This document shows positions 20,606-30,077 of a stretch of 64,000 nt of DNA, piece by piece. The position numbers were made by a program, and so were the translations under genes. The stretch's first letter is position 1. Each line of letters begins with the position of its first letter. Source of the DNA: Stigmatella aurantiaca DW4/3-1. Its GTDB lineage: Bacteria > Myxococcota > Myxococcia > Myxococcales > Myxococcaceae. The notes beneath the pieces were generated by a model. That model was not told the DNA's origin. It saw only the letters and a list, made by a program, of their open reading frames with translations, and made no database searches. The stretch spans positions 8,326,893-8,390,892 of the forward strand of contig NC_014623.1 of the NCBI RefSeq assembly GCF_000165485.1. The letters are read 5' to 3'.

Positions 20606-21136
20606 TCAGGAGGCCCACCGCCGCATCAGCTCCCGGACCGGGCTGAGCCACAGCACCTTGCCCTTGCGCTGGTGCATCCACCAGCTCACAGGCCAGAGGC
20701 CGGTCAGCACCACGGGCAACCAACTCGGCACGCCGATCCAGGACGAGGACTCCATCTCCGAGACCTGCAACGGGAGTTTCGAGGGAGCATACCTCTCGCG
20801 AATGAGCCAGAACCCCATCTGGTTCCACGAGGAGCGCATCGGCGGCCGCCTCGGCGGCTTGAAGAAAGCCCCTCCCAGATCAAAGCGGTCCAGGGGCTTC
20901 CAGGCGGCCAGCCAGAACTGGTCCGCCCCCACCATGAAGGAGCCATTGCCCGGCCAGCGAAACCGGAGGTGCGCCTGGATCGCCGAAAGCTCCTCGCGGC
21001 GATCCGTGTCGATCCCAAACGACGTGTAGAAGCTGTAGCTGAGGGGCCACATCGTCAGGAAGCCCAGAAACAGGGCGCACCAGAACCCACGAAAGATGTC
21101 GAGACCGCGGGGCACGCGCGGCAACTCCGTCTTCAT
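20606..21136 (-). CDS. Hypothetical two-helix membrane protein
   Basis: The 176-residue protein has two hydrophobic segments, one near residues 18-38 (FWCALFLGFLTMWPLSYSFY) and one near 144-160 (WLPVVLTGLWPVSWWM), with about 100 mostly polar residues between them that probably lie on one side of the membrane. No family is recognised. ATG 21136 is taken instead of a GTG two codons earlier. It converges with icmF, nine bases separating the stop codons. Confidence 0.65.
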   Translation of the reverse strand: MKTELPRVPRGLDIFRGFWCALFLGFLTMWPLSYSFYTSFGIDTDRREELSAIQAHLRFRWPGNGSFMVGADQFWLAAWKPLDRFDLGGAFFKPPRRPPMRSSWNQMGFWLIRERYAPSKLPLQVSEMESSSWIGVPSWLPVVLTGLWPVSWWMHQRKGKVLWLSPVRELMRRWAS

Positions 21137-21238
21137 CCGCACAGTCTACCAGAACACAAGGAAAAATGCGGATAAACTGGATTCGCTAGGAGCGAAACCG
21201 GCCTCCGGTGTCCGCGCGCTGGGCCCCCCAGGTGCCTC

Positions 21239-22837
21239 TCAGCGACGTCCTGGCCCCTCGCGTTCCTCGGCGGTGCATGTGCTCAGCAACGGAACGCTCC
21301 AGAGCTGGTTGTGCTCGGAGGAGTCCCGGGCGGAGAAGAAGAGGTCTTGGCCCACGCGCGTGAAGAGGCCTGGAGCCGACGGCCTCCCCCCTGCCCCCGC
21401 ATAGGCCACGGCCCGGGTGCCGGACACGGTCCCATCCGTCACCCAGGGCTCAGGGCCGCCCTCATAGACGGGGAAGAGGACAAGGTTGTCGGCCACGGAT
21501 TGGACCAAAGGCACGTACTCGTCCGAGTTGCTCACCGGCTCACGCAGCAGCACCGTGCCGGCCGAGGTGCCATTGGTCACCCAGAGTTGCGTCGTGCGAG
21601 GGGCGGGCCCCGGGCTGCCGATGGCGGTCGCGAAGAAGAGCTTTCCTCCTGAAGAGGCAACGTCGATGAAGTAGGGGAACGCGTCAGGCTGGCTCGCGTA
21701 AGGGTTGGGAAGCGTCAGCACGGGCTCGCGGCCCCCCGGGACTTCCGCCGAGAGCTGAAACAGGGACATCCGCTGGTTCCGCGTGTCCGTGCCCACCACG
21801 AAGAGCGAGGGGCCGATGCGGCCCAGGAGGCGCGAGACGCGATGGTCTCCTCCTAGCGTGTGCAAGCGGACCGTGCCGCCCGCGGAGCCATCCGTCCTCC
21901 AGATTTCGGTCGCTCCATCCGGCTCGATGAGGGTGAAGAAGGCGGTCCCCCCCTCGGCGCGCACGTCCTGGACGTGGGCGCTCTCGGGGCCGCTGTCCAG
22001 CAGCCGGAGGGCCGCCGTGCCGCTGACCGTGCCGTCGGTGCGCCAGAGGGTGTTGCCCCGGGGGCTTCTGAAGAAGAAGAGAACCGCGTTGCCCATCCGG
22101 ATGCGCTGCCAATTGTTCCCCTCGACGCCCTCCCCCAGATCCACCAGGGGGGCTGTCTCCAGGAGCGTTCCCTGAGAAGCCCACAGCTGGAACCGGCTCG
22201 GCGTGGGGGACGTCCCCGTCTGACCGCGAATGAAGGCGAGCCGCTGTCCCAACCCGGCCAGGAGGTTGAGCGAGGACCCCTCCGCGCCGGGCGTCAGGTC
22301 CGCGACCAGCCGCGTCCCCACGGATGTCCCGTCGCTGACCCAAAGCTCACGGCCATGCGCCGGGTCGTCCGCGACGAAGAAGAGCTGGTCCTGAGCAGGC
22401 GTGAGTTGCTCTGGGCCCCCCGAAGAGGACAGCGGGAACTCCTTGATGGAGAACGTGCCCGTCTCGGTCCCATCGCTCTGCCACAGCTCCCTGGGACTGT
22501 TCTGCCGGTAGAGCGAGAAATACAACCGCCCCTTGAACTCGACCTTGCTCCCAGGGCCGTCGTACCGGGCCGCGCCGCTCCCTGGTGGGAGAACCTCCTT
22601 GACCCGCCGGGCAGTGCCCACATCCAAGGAACACGCCTGCCCGAGACTTTCCCCGCCCCCCGCCTCCGAGGACGGTCGCGCCTGCTCTGGCACTGCGGTC
22701 AAGGCCTCGGGCTCGCCCTGCGGACCCATCCCTCCACATGCCGTGAGCGACAGGGCCGCCACCAATGCCCACCTACGCCGACGCCGTCCCTGCCACACCC
22801 CACCCCACTGCCCTACGCCCGCCGCCACCTGTTGCAT
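21239..22837 (-). CDS. Lipoprotein with ELWxTDGTxxGT beta-propeller repeats
   Basis: The signal peptide ends in a lipobox (LSLTACGG) and the start at 22837 is preceded by a GGGGAGG Shine-Dalgarno. The roughly 530-residue mature protein consists of repeats of about 45-50 residues with the signature ELWxSDGTxxGT: ELWQSDGTETGT, ELWVSDGTSVGT, TLWRTDGTVSGT, EIWRTDGSAGGT, QLWVTNGTSAGT and PWVTDGTVSGTRA. This ELWVTDGT family is expanded in myxobacteria and is predicted to form an outer-surface beta-propeller; no activity is established. It diverges from the N-formylglutamate amidohydrolase-like gene. Confidence 0.85.
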   Translation of the reverse strand: MQQVAAGVGQWGGVWQGRRRRRWALVAALSLTACGGMGPQGEPEALTAVPEQARPSSEAGGGESLGQACSLDVGTARRVKEVLPPGSGAARYDGPGSKVEFKGRLYFSLYRQNSPRELWQSDGTETGTFSIKEFPLSSSGGPEQLTPAQDQLFFVADDPAHGRELWVSDGTSVGTRLVADLTPGAEGSSLNLLAGLGQRLAFIRGQTGTSPTPSRFQLWASQGTLLETAPLVDLGEGVEGNNWQRIRMGNAVLFFFRSPRGNTLWRTDGTVSGTAALRLLDSGPESAHVQDVRAEGGTAFFTLIEPDGATEIWRTDGSAGGTVRLHTLGGDHRVSRLLGRIGPSLFVVGTDTRNQRMSLFQLSAEVPGGREPVLTLPNPYASQPDAFPYFIDVASSGGKLFFATAIGSPGPAPRTTQLWVTNGTSAGTVLLREPVSNSDEYVPLVQSVADNLVLFPVYEGGPEPWVTDGTVSGTRAVAYAGAGGRPSAPGLFTRVGQDLFFSARDSSEHNQLWSVPLLSTCTAEEREGPGRR

Positions 22838-22993
22838 GTCCCCGCCTCCCCACTGAAGAGTGTGCTGCTGCGGGGGAAACGTTCGGCGGCGCGAATTTGG
22901 ACGAAGAATTCCGTGGCGAAAGGGGGCCGCCCTTCGGCCCCCACAGCTCAAGCCACGGGTATTTTAGTAGGGTTTCCAACGCCCTCCCCCACC
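22838..22993. promoter_or_regulatory. Divergent intergenic region with a strong hairpin
   Basis: This 156-base stretch must carry both divergent promoters. It contains a perfect 8-bp stem (GGGGGCCG at 22922-22929 pairing with 22935-22942, five-base loop) about 50 bases before the ATG at 22994, followed by an AT-rich stretch (GGTATTTTAGTAGG). The hairpin could be an operator or leader structure for the amidohydrolase operon; no run of T follows, so it is not a typical terminator. Confidence 0.3.
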
Positions 22994-23800
22994 ATGACCG
23001 AAAACCCCACCGACCGATGGCTGGCCCCCGGCGAGCCGCCCCCCTTCACCCAGCACAACCTGACCGGCGCCTCGCCGTGCGTGCTCCTGTGCGACCATGC
23101 AAGCAACCGCGTCCCCCAGCGGCTGAACGCGCTGGGGCTGCCTGCTTCCGAGTTGGAGCGGCACATCGCCTGGGACATCGGCATCCGGGGAGTGGCCCTC
23201 CAGCTCTCCCAACTGCTCGATGCGCCGCTGTTCGTCAGCGGCTACTCCCGGCTGGTCATCGACTGCAACCGGCCTCTTTCGTCCCCTGGATCCATTGCGG
23301 AGACCAGTGATGGCACGGTCATCGCCGCCAACCAGGGACTGACGGCGCAAGAGCGGGCCGAGCGCGCGGCTGTGTTCTTCCACCCCTACCATGACGCGAT
23401 CCGGGCGCTGCTCGACCAGCGCCAGGCAGAGGGGCGCCCCACCCTGCTGTTCAGCGTGCACAGCTTCACAGACCAGTTCGGTGGCCAGCGCCGCCCCTGG
23501 CACGTCGGCCTGGCCTATCACCGCGACCGCCGCGTGGGCCCCGCCCTCATCGAAGCGCTGCGCCGCGACCCCGCGCTGTGTGTCGGCGACAACGAGCCCT
23601 ATGCCGTCAGCGATGCGTCCGACTATGCCATCCCCGTGCACGGAGAGCGCCGCGAGCTGCCTTGCGCCCTGGTCGAGATCCGCCAGGATCTCCTCGCCGA
23701 TGAGCCCAGCCAGCACCTCTGGGCCGGGCGGCTCGCCGAGGCGCTCCGCACGGTCCTGCCCGGAATCCTGCTCCCGGCAGCCCCGAGAATCGCCTCATGA
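22994..23800 (+). CDS. N-formylglutamate amidohydrolase-like enzyme
   Basis: The 268-residue protein matches the N-formylglutamate amidohydrolase family (FGase, HutG-like fold), zinc enzymes that release formate from N-formylglutamate. Visible motifs are CDHASNRVP near residue 32, FHPYHDAIR near residue 126 and LFSVHSFTD near residue 150, which supply probable metal and substrate ligands. Histidine-degradation genes are absent nearby. It overlaps the next gene by the ATGA of 23797-23800, so the three-gene operon is translationally coupled. In that setting it probably acts on a gamma-glutamyl or N-acyl glutamate intermediate, which is inference. Confidence 0.85.
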   Translation: MTENPTDRWLAPGEPPPFTQHNLTGASPCVLLCDHASNRVPQRLNALGLPASELERHIAWDIGIRGVALQLSQLLDAPLFVSGYSRLVIDCNRPLSSPGSIAETSDGTVIAANQGLTAQERAERAAVFFHPYHDAIRALLDQRQAEGRPTLLFSVHSFTDQFGGQRRPWHVGLAYHRDRRVGPALIEALRRDPALCVGDNEPYAVSDASDYAIPVHGERRELPCALVEIRQDLLADEPSQHLWAGRLAEALRTVLPGILLPAAPRIAS

Positions 23801-24477
23801 CTTCCGAGCGCCTGCCAGCCATCGACGCCGAGGGGGGGGCCTACCGCGAGCGGCCCATCGAGCCGCGCCGCACGGCGCTGCTCAACATCGACATGCAGAA
23901 CATGGAGGTGGCCCGGGAGATCCGCCAGCGCGCGAAGCAACCCGGGACGCCGGAGAGCCGCAAGGCGGGGTACTACGAGCGCGTGGATCAGCTCGTCATC
24001 CCCAACCAGCAGCGCCTCCAGGCGGCGGCCCGGAAGGCAGGCATCGAGGTGATGTTCACCACGATCGAGAGCCTGACGCGTGATGGAAGAGACCGGAGCC
24101 TGGACCACAAGATCTCCCGGCTGCACGCCCCCAAGGGCTCCTGGGAGGGCCGGGTCATCGACGAAGTCGCCCCCGTGGGCGACGAGATCATCCTCCCCAA
24201 GACCTCTTCGGGCATCTTCAACTCCACCAACATCGAGTACGTGCTCCGCAATCTGGGTGTCGAGTACCTGATCGTCTACGGCGTGCTGACCGACCAGTGC
24301 GTGGAGTCGGCCATCCGCGACGCCGCGGACCGGGGCTTCATGGTCACCCAGATCGAAGACTGCTGCGCCAGCTACACCCCCGAACAACACGAGCACTCGA
24401 TCCGTGCCATGAAGGGCCACTACTGCCGCACCCGCGGCACGGCTGAGATGATCGCGGAAATGGAGCGCTTGGCATGA
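23797..24477 (+). CDS. Isochorismatase-like cysteine hydrolase
   Basis: The 226-residue protein has the isochorismatase-like hydrolase fold with its triad: Asp in LLNIDMQN near residue 32, Lys in ILPKTSSGIFNST near residue 134 and Cys in YGVLTDQCVESA near residue 168. Family members hydrolyse amides such as nicotinamide, N-carbamoylsarcosine and ureidoacrylate. It is embedded between the amidohydrolase and the glutamine-synthetase-like gene with four-base overlaps at both ends, so its substrate is probably a product of, or precursor for, its neighbours. Confidence 0.85.
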   Translation: MTSERLPAIDAEGGAYRERPIEPRRTALLNIDMQNMEVAREIRQRAKQPGTPESRKAGYYERVDQLVIPNQQRLQAAARKAGIEVMFTTIESLTRDGRDRSLDHKISRLHAPKGSWEGRVIDEVAPVGDEIILPKTSSGIFNSTNIEYVLRNLGVEYLIVYGVLTDQCVESAIRDAADRGFMVTQIEDCCASYTPEQHEHSIRAMKGHYCRTRGTAEMIAEMERLA

Positions 24478-25808
24478 GCTTGTTCGACGGTGTGGGAAGT
24501 GGTGAGCACCTGCTCATGCTCGCCTGCAATGACCTCAGCGGAATGACCCGGGGCCGGGCGGTCCCGGTGCGCGAGCGCGACGCCTACCTCCAAAGAGGCG
24601 TCGGCTGGGTGCCCGCGGACCAGGCGCTCACCCCCTTCGACGTCATCGCCAGCCCCAATCCCTGGGGTTCGACGGGCGATCTGCGCCTCAAGCCAGACCC
24701 CGCCGCCGAGGTGAGAATCAACCTGTGGCCGGACGTAACCCCGCTCCAGTATGCCCTGTGCGACATCATCCACACGGACGGCACGCCCTGGGATTCATGT
24801 ACGCGGACCTATCTGCGCACGGCCCTCGCGGAGTTGGAGTCAGAGACCGGGCTCAGGCTCATGGCCGCCTTCGAGCATGAGTTCACGCTGGTGGGCCAGG
24901 AGCCGCCCGGACCGGCGTTCTCGCTGCGCGCGTTCCGGTCGGAGGAGCGGCTGGGCAACCAGATCATGGCAGCGCTCGAGCAGGCCCAGCAGCAACCCGA
25001 GATGTTCCTGCCCGAGTACGGGGCGGGACAGTTCGAAGTGCTGTGCAAGCCAACGGCCGCCCTGGCGGCGGCGGACCGGGCCGTCTTCGTGCGCGACATC
25101 TGCCGTGAGGTCGCCGCGCGCCTCGGCAAACGCATCACCTTCTCTCCGAAGCTCACCCCCCAAGGCGTGGGCAACGGCGTGCACATCCACTTCAGTCTGT
25201 GGGATCGCGAGAACCGCCCGGTCACCTATGACCCGAAGGGGCCTGGCGGGCTGAGCCAGGTGGCGGGCCGCTTCGCCGCCGGCGTTGTGGCTCACCTGCC
25301 AGCGCTGTGCGCACTGACCGCGCCCAGCGTCGTCTCCTACCTTCGCTTGATGCCGCACCACTGGAGTTCAGCTTACACCTGCCTCGGCCACCGCAACCGC
25401 GAGGCCGCGCTGCGCATCTGCCCCGTGGAGGATCGGCCGGGCGTGGACGTCTCCCGCCAGTTCAACGTGGAGTACCGGCCCGCGGATGCGACAGCCTGTC
25501 CCTACATCGCGCTGGGCGCCCTGGTGCGGGCTGGCCTGGACGGAATCCGCCGCGAGCTGGCGATTCCACCGCTCGTCAACGGCGATCCCTCGGAGATGAG
25601 CGAGGCCGAGCGCGAGCGCGCGGGCGCCCACCGGCTGCCCGCGTCCCTGCCCGAAGCGCTCTCCGCGCTCGAAGCGGATGCGACCCTGCGCGGCGGATTC
25701 TCCAACGATCTGCTTGCCTGCTACCTGTCGCTCAAGCGCACGGAGATGAAGGTGCTCGACGGGCTGGACCCGGCCGCGGTTTGCCGCCGCTACGCCGAGT
25801 GCTACTGA
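24474..25808 (+). CDS. Glutamine-synthetase-family ligase (gamma-glutamylamide synthetase-like)
   Basis: At 444 residues the protein resembles the GlnA3/PuuA group, which ATP-dependently joins glutamate to an amine instead of ammonia. Signatures are MAAFEHEFTLV (metal-binding Glu), PEYGAGQFEV, GNGVHIHFSLW (the HxH substrate loop) and AALRICPV with Arg residues of the phosphate site. The N-terminal beta-grasp region is shorter and diverged from true glutamine synthetase, and the adenylylation-site Tyr region is not apparent. As last gene of the operon it likely makes the gamma-glutamyl conjugate that the other two hydrolases process. Confidence 0.85.
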   Translation: MSLFDGVGSGEHLLMLACNDLSGMTRGRAVPVRERDAYLQRGVGWVPADQALTPFDVIASPNPWGSTGDLRLKPDPAAEVRINLWPDVTPLQYALCDIIHTDGTPWDSCTRTYLRTALAELESETGLRLMAAFEHEFTLVGQEPPGPAFSLRAFRSEERLGNQIMAALEQAQQQPEMFLPEYGAGQFEVLCKPTAALAAADRAVFVRDICREVAARLGKRITFSPKLTPQGVGNGVHIHFSLWDRENRPVTYDPKGPGGLSQVAGRFAAGVVAHLPALCALTAPSVVSYLRLMPHHWSSAYTCLGHRNREAALRICPVEDRPGVDVSRQFNVEYRPADATACPYIALGALVRAGLDGIRRELAIPPLVNGDPSEMSEAERERAGAHRLPASLPEALSALEADATLRGGFSNDLLACYLSLKRTEMKVLDGLDPAAVCRRYAECY

Positions 25809-25977
25809 GCGGCGGCAAGCACATCCTGTCCCACCCTCCATGTCTTGCCTTGCACGGTCCCGGACTGGCCACTTGGCGCGGCAGGGAAGCCAACCCCTGA
25901 CGGGGGGCTGGCGCGATGAGACCCGCAGGGTAGGATGTGTACAGGAAGGAGGCTCTCTCCCTCCTGGGAGGTGCGCC

Positions 25978-27348
25978 ATGGACGAGCTGTTGCCCGAGGC
26001 GCTGCCGCCCGGGACCCTTCTGGGGTCATGGCGGGTCGACGGCTGGGCGGGCTTCGGCACGTATGGGGTGGTCTACCGGGCACATCGAACTGGGCGGCTC
26101 TTTCCCCAGCCGGTGGCCCTCAAGCTGGCGCGCTACCCCCATGACGCGCGCTTCGACCGCGAGGCGGAACTCCTCTCCCGGATTCAGCATCCGGGGGTTC
26201 CCCGTCTGTTGGGGCGAGGCACCTGGACGAGAGGCCCCAGAAGAGAGCGCCACCCCTATCTGGTGATGCAATGGGTGGAGGGCTTGCGGCTGTACAAGTG
26301 GGCCGAGGAGCATCCGCTCACCTCCCGCCAGGCACTGCGGCTGCTGGCCCAGACGGCGCGAGCATTGGAGGCCACCCACGCCTGCGGAGGGCTTCACCGG
26401 GATATCAAGGGGGACAACATCCTGGTGGGGCCCGAAGGCCAGGTGTTCCTCATGGACTTCGGGTGTGGCACCTGGGAAGGGGCCGCTCCCCTGACCGACG
26501 GACTGTTGGCCCCTGGTACCAGGATCTACCGCAGCCCCCAAGCGCTGCGGTTCTACCGGGACCACCTTCGCTCGAACAACAGCCCCTACCCCGCCACGCC
26601 CGCGGATGACGTGTATGCGCTGGGAGTCATGGCCTACCGCCTCTGCACAGAAATCTATCCGCCCCTGGCGACGAACCTCTCCGTCGTAGGCAATGATGGA
26701 CGCGACGCTCAGGAGGTACGGGTGCCTCCGAGCCAGTTGAAACCGCTGGCGCCCTCGTTGGAATCCTTCATCCTTCGCATGCTCTGCGACACCCCCCAAG
26801 ATCGAGGCAGTGCTGGCGAACTCGCCGCCGCCATGGAGGCAGCGGCGGCAACGGCTGGGGCTGAAGCCGATGAGCCATTGGGCACAAGCCGTTCCGCCGT
26901 GCCCCCTGAAGTCACGCGCCCACCCACCGCTGTACCTCGTCGCAGTGGAGGCATTTGGCCTGCGGCGCTCCTCCCGTCGGCTGCCGGGCTCCTCATCCTG
27001 GTCTCAGGGCATTTGAAGCTGGAAGGGCGCTGGGCTCCGTCCTCCAGCCTGAGCGATGGAGGAACTGGGGGCGTCGCGGATGCCGCCGTCGAAGCGATTC
27101 CAGTGTCCAGCGTACCTCGGGAGCCAGAACCAAGCAGGCTGAGCCTCGACATGCCCAAGGAGCCCTTACCGGGCCAAAGCCGACCGCCCTGTCCCCGCAA
27201 TCAGATCAGCATCCGAGGAGGGTGCTGGGTTGAAATCGCTCAAGATTCACCCCCCTGCGGAGAGGGCTACTACCATTGGAAAGGGGCCTGTTACTTCCCG
27301 GTGGTTGTGCCTCCAAGGCCCAGCACCTCCGACAAGCATGAGAATTGA
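25978..27348 (+). CDS. Membrane Ser/Thr protein kinase with extracytoplasmic Cys-rich tail
   Basis: The 456-residue protein has a cytosolic Hanks-type kinase domain: a Gly-rich loop GFGTYGVVY, the Lys of VALKLAR, the catalytic loop LHRDIKGDN and the DFGCG metal site. A transmembrane helix follows near residues 325-345 (LLPSAAGLLILVSGHL), then a Pro/Ser-rich linker and a C-terminal Cys-rich module (PPCPRNQISIRGGCW, PPCGEGYYHWKGACY). This tail occurs on many myxobacterial kinases and may sense an extracellular signal. The start is ATG 25978 with GGGAGG in front. It converges with the methyltransferase gene, 18 bases apart. Confidence 0.9.
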   Translation: MDELLPEALPPGTLLGSWRVDGWAGFGTYGVVYRAHRTGRLFPQPVALKLARYPHDARFDREAELLSRIQHPGVPRLLGRGTWTRGPRRERHPYLVMQWVEGLRLYKWAEEHPLTSRQALRLLAQTARALEATHACGGLHRDIKGDNILVGPEGQVFLMDFGCGTWEGAAPLTDGLLAPGTRIYRSPQALRFYRDHLRSNNSPYPATPADDVYALGVMAYRLCTEIYPPLATNLSVVGNDGRDAQEVRVPPSQLKPLAPSLESFILRMLCDTPQDRGSAGELAAAMEAAAATAGAEADEPLGTSRSAVPPEVTRPPTAVPRRSGGIWPAALLPSAAGLLILVSGHLKLEGRWAPSSSLSDGGTGGVADAAVEAIPVSSVPREPEPSRLSLDMPKEPLPGQSRPPCPRNQISIRGGCWVEIAQDSPPCGEGYYHWKGACYFPVVVPPRPSTSDKHEN

Positions 27349-27366
27349 ACCGGCCGGTGAGCCTGT

Positions 27367-28104
27367 TTACTTCTCGCAGCGCAGCGCCACCGCGTGCGGG
27401 TTGTCGATGTAATCCTGCCAGAACGCCTGACCGTACTTCGCGAGCCCCTCCGGGGAGCATTCGGGACGCTGCCAGGTGATGGTGTGAAATCCCGCCGCGC
27501 GAAGCGCCTGCTCGTGCGTGCTCCGGCTCCAGTAAGAGAAGTGGATCGTGAATGGATTCTTCGTGTGCAGTTCCGCGGAGATCGCCTGTCCATCCCGCGG
27601 CGCCTCCGGGAAAGCCAGCATGGTGATCCCGTAGCGGGTGCTGTTGGGGCCCTTCGCGCTGAAGTCGGGGTTGAACGCGTAAGTGACGAAGCTGCCCCCC
27701 GGCTTCAGATGGGCGTGAATGCTCCGGCACATCCGAAGCATGTGCTCGGGCGACGACGCATAGTGCAGCAGGTAAACGGCCGTCACGAGGTCGAAGGAGC
27801 CCAGCGAGGGCATGCTGGCCACGTCAGACACGTGGTACTCGAGGCCCAGCGGCTGAGCCTCTTCATTCTGCTGGGCAATGCGAATCATCTCCTCCGAGAT
27901 GTCCACGCCCACCACCCGCGTGGCCCCCCGCTCCTTGAACTGCCGCGTGTACAGCCCGTCACCGCATGCCAGGTCGAGGACGCTCTTGCCCTTCACGGAG
28001 CCGAGGACCTTGAAGATCGTGTGTCCCTCCATGTACCCCGAGCGCACCGGCAGCACGTCCCAGTTCTCGGTCTTGTCTCCAATCTGGTCATACTGTGCCG
28101 ACAT
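27367..28104 (-). CDS. Class I SAM-dependent methyltransferase
   Basis: The 245-residue protein shows the Rossmann methyltransferase signature: motif I VLDLACGDGLYTRQF near residue 43, VVGVDISEEMIRIA, and the post-I acidic strand DVASMP, then DLVTAVYLLHYA and LKPGGSFVTY. This is typical of small-molecule methyltransferases; the acceptor is unknown. A start at ATG 28104 is preceded by AAGGGAACGG. It is a single gene on the minus strand, convergent with the kinase. Confidence 0.9.
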   Translation of the reverse strand: MSAQYDQIGDKTENWDVLPVRSGYMEGHTIFKVLGSVKGKSVLDLACGDGLYTRQFKERGATRVVGVDISEEMIRIAQQNEEAQPLGLEYHVSDVASMPSLGSFDLVTAVYLLHYASSPEHMLRMCRSIHAHLKPGGSFVTYAFNPDFSAKGPNSTRYGITMLAFPEAPRDGQAISAELHTKNPFTIHFSYWSRSTHEQALRAAGFHTITWQRPECSPEGLAKYGQAFWQDYIDNPHAVALRCEK

Positions 28105-28231
28105 GTCCGTTCCCTTTCGCGACGCGAAGGGGAGTCCTAGCCTGGGGGATGCCGGCACGCCAGGGCGGGGGGATCCAGGAACCACACCCGGTGCAAGCTG
28201 GACTCACACCGAGCGTGGCTGCCCCTACGTC

Positions 28232-29995
28232 CTACTGCACGGTCACGTTCCGCTGAAGGGTGTTGAACCCCGTGTTGGCCTCCCAGACGTCCGCGTTGGC
28301 GAACTGGATGGCGTACTCCGGCCGCGTGTTCAACGCAGGCGCCGGATCCGGGAGGTTCAGCAGCAGGGCATAGTTTCCCGCCGTCAGGCCCGCCGGGAGG
28401 GTGACGCTCTGGTTGAGCCGCACGCTCGTCCCGGGTGCCCATCGGCGAGGATCCGCGGACAGGGGCAGGCGGTGCGTGGCGCCGCTCGAGGTGTTGCGCA
28501 GGACCAACTCCACCGGCCGGGGATTGAAGGGCGCGGCCCACCCCTCGTTCCTGAGCGTGATGTCCACGGACAAGGCCCCGCCCCGGGTGGCCGTCGTGGG
28601 AAAGGTCCCCGACACCAGGGCGAACCGGTACCCGAGCCGACGATCGATCTCGGGCCTGCACCCGCCATTCGTCCAGCCATTGAGGACCGAGGAATGGTAG
28701 TCCGTGTTCAGATAAGAGTAGTGAAACAAGCTCATCTCGCTCAACGCCGTGGCGCAATCCGAGCGGGGGGGGTTGGCGTTGCAGGTCTCGCCGCCCATGG
28801 GCAGATAGTTCGTCTCCGCCGCCAGATAGGGGTACTCCACGGACGTGTTCTCATAGGTCCCCCAGTCATCCGGACTGGCCAAGAAGCAGTCATTGTGGTG
28901 TCCGATGCGAGCCTGCGCGGAGCCGTTGTACGCCTGCGCGGAGGCGAGCGCCGACGTGCCGTACAGGGTGCGCTTGAACTTGGGGGTCCGCAGCTGAACC
29001 ATGCGAGAGGCGGGCAAGACCCCGAGCAGCTTGTCGACCACGGCCTTGCGGTTGTTCCAATCGGCCTGCGTCACAGTGCCCGCGTTCCCGAACTTCTGGG
29101 TGTAGTACCACTCGCCCCATGCGCCAATGAACCCCGCCTGCACCACGGAAATGACATCACTGTGGGCGCTCAGGTAGGGCGCCAGCTGATCCAGGTGCGC
29201 GGTGACACGGCTCAGGGGCGCATCGTCTCCATCGGTCGAGGTGGTGTAGGCGAAGCGGACGATCATCTTGAGTCCCGCGGACCGGACGGTGTTCGCTTGC
29301 CGCTGGAAGCGGTCCAGTTGGGCCTGGCTGATGGGGCTGTTCTTGAACTCCGCGAGGTAGAAGATGCAGAGCACCTGGGAGATCTTCTGAGTCTCGCGGT
29401 AACTCCGCAGCGTGGAGGCGACAAAGTCGCTTTTGTCGCAGTCCCCGGTGTAATGGTAGAAGCCGCGCTCTGGGTTGGCGATCGTGGCGCTGCTCGCCGA
29501 GTACCAGGACGTCGTGCCAGACGGCGGGCTCCCACTGTAAACGTGGGGAGTCTTGGCAGACGTCTCCAGGGGTGACTCCACCTGGAAGACGAGGTCCGCA
29601 TCGTTCGGGGATGCGGTTTCGCCGATGTCCGCCCGAGCCACCCTCCAGCGGGCAATGCCTCCTGTGCTCGAGTGCGTCACCGTCGCAACGGACTGCCAGA
29701 GCCAGCCTCCTCCCAGATGCTTGTAAAGCGTGCCGTTCTCGAGCAGGTAGTCCGCCCCGACGCCTTGCTGCGCGAAGCCGGTCGCCGCGTTCCGGTCCAC
29801 GTCGATGTACGCGCGCAGATAAGCGGGAGCCCCGCTGTACTGAAACTCATAGGTGACGTGGGTAGCATCGTTGCTTAACACCACCCCGGAAATGGCCGCT
29901 TGGGCGGTGGGTGACAGCAGCAGGAGGGGCAGCATCGCTCCAGCGGCGAGCGGCAGGCGGAAGACTCGGCGAATCCAAGGCCACGATTGAGACAC
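28232..29995 (-). CDS. Secreted DUF4832/DUF4874-type protein (TIM-barrel glycosidase-like)
   Basis: The 587-residue protein begins with an uncleaved-basic then hydrophobic Sec signal (RRVFRLPLAAGAMLPLLLL, cleavage after TAQA). It then has a beta-domain of about 110 residues, followed by ATIANPERGFYHYTGDCD, the characteristic opening of DUF4874. A barrel with FIGAWGEWYYTQKFG and the DUF4832 region with HNDCFLASPDDWGTYEN come next. The C-terminus is an Ig-like domain. DUF4832 proteins look like glycoside-hydrolase barrels, with E in GAWGEW a candidate catalytic residue, but no substrate is proven. It is monocistronic. Confidence 0.85.
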   Translation of the reverse strand: MSQSWPWIRRVFRLPLAAGAMLPLLLLSPTAQAAISGVVLSNDATHVTYEFQYSGAPAYLRAYIDVDRNAATGFAQQGVGADYLLENGTLYKHLGGGWLWQSVATVTHSSTGGIARWRVARADIGETASPNDADLVFQVESPLETSAKTPHVYSGSPPSGTTSWYSASSATIANPERGFYHYTGDCDKSDFVASTLRSYRETQKISQVLCIFYLAEFKNSPISQAQLDRFQRQANTVRSAGLKMIVRFAYTTSTDGDDAPLSRVTAHLDQLAPYLSAHSDVISVVQAGFIGAWGEWYYTQKFGNAGTVTQADWNNRKAVVDKLLGVLPASRMVQLRTPKFKRTLYGTSALASAQAYNGSAQARIGHHNDCFLASPDDWGTYENTSVEYPYLAAETNYLPMGGETCNANPPRSDCATALSEMSLFHYSYLNTDYHSSVLNGWTNGGCRPEIDRRLGYRFALVSGTFPTTATRGGALSVDITLRNEGWAAPFNPRPVELVLRNTSSGATHRLPLSADPRRWAPGTSVRLNQSVTLPAGLTAGNYALLLNLPDPAPALNTRPEYAIQFANADVWEANTGFNTLQRNVTVQ

Positions 29996-30077
29996 GGCGC
30001 ACTCCTCTTCGACAGCGGGATGGAGAAATCCGGCTTAACACGAATTGCATGTTTCGCCGATCCCATCCGACTGTCTC

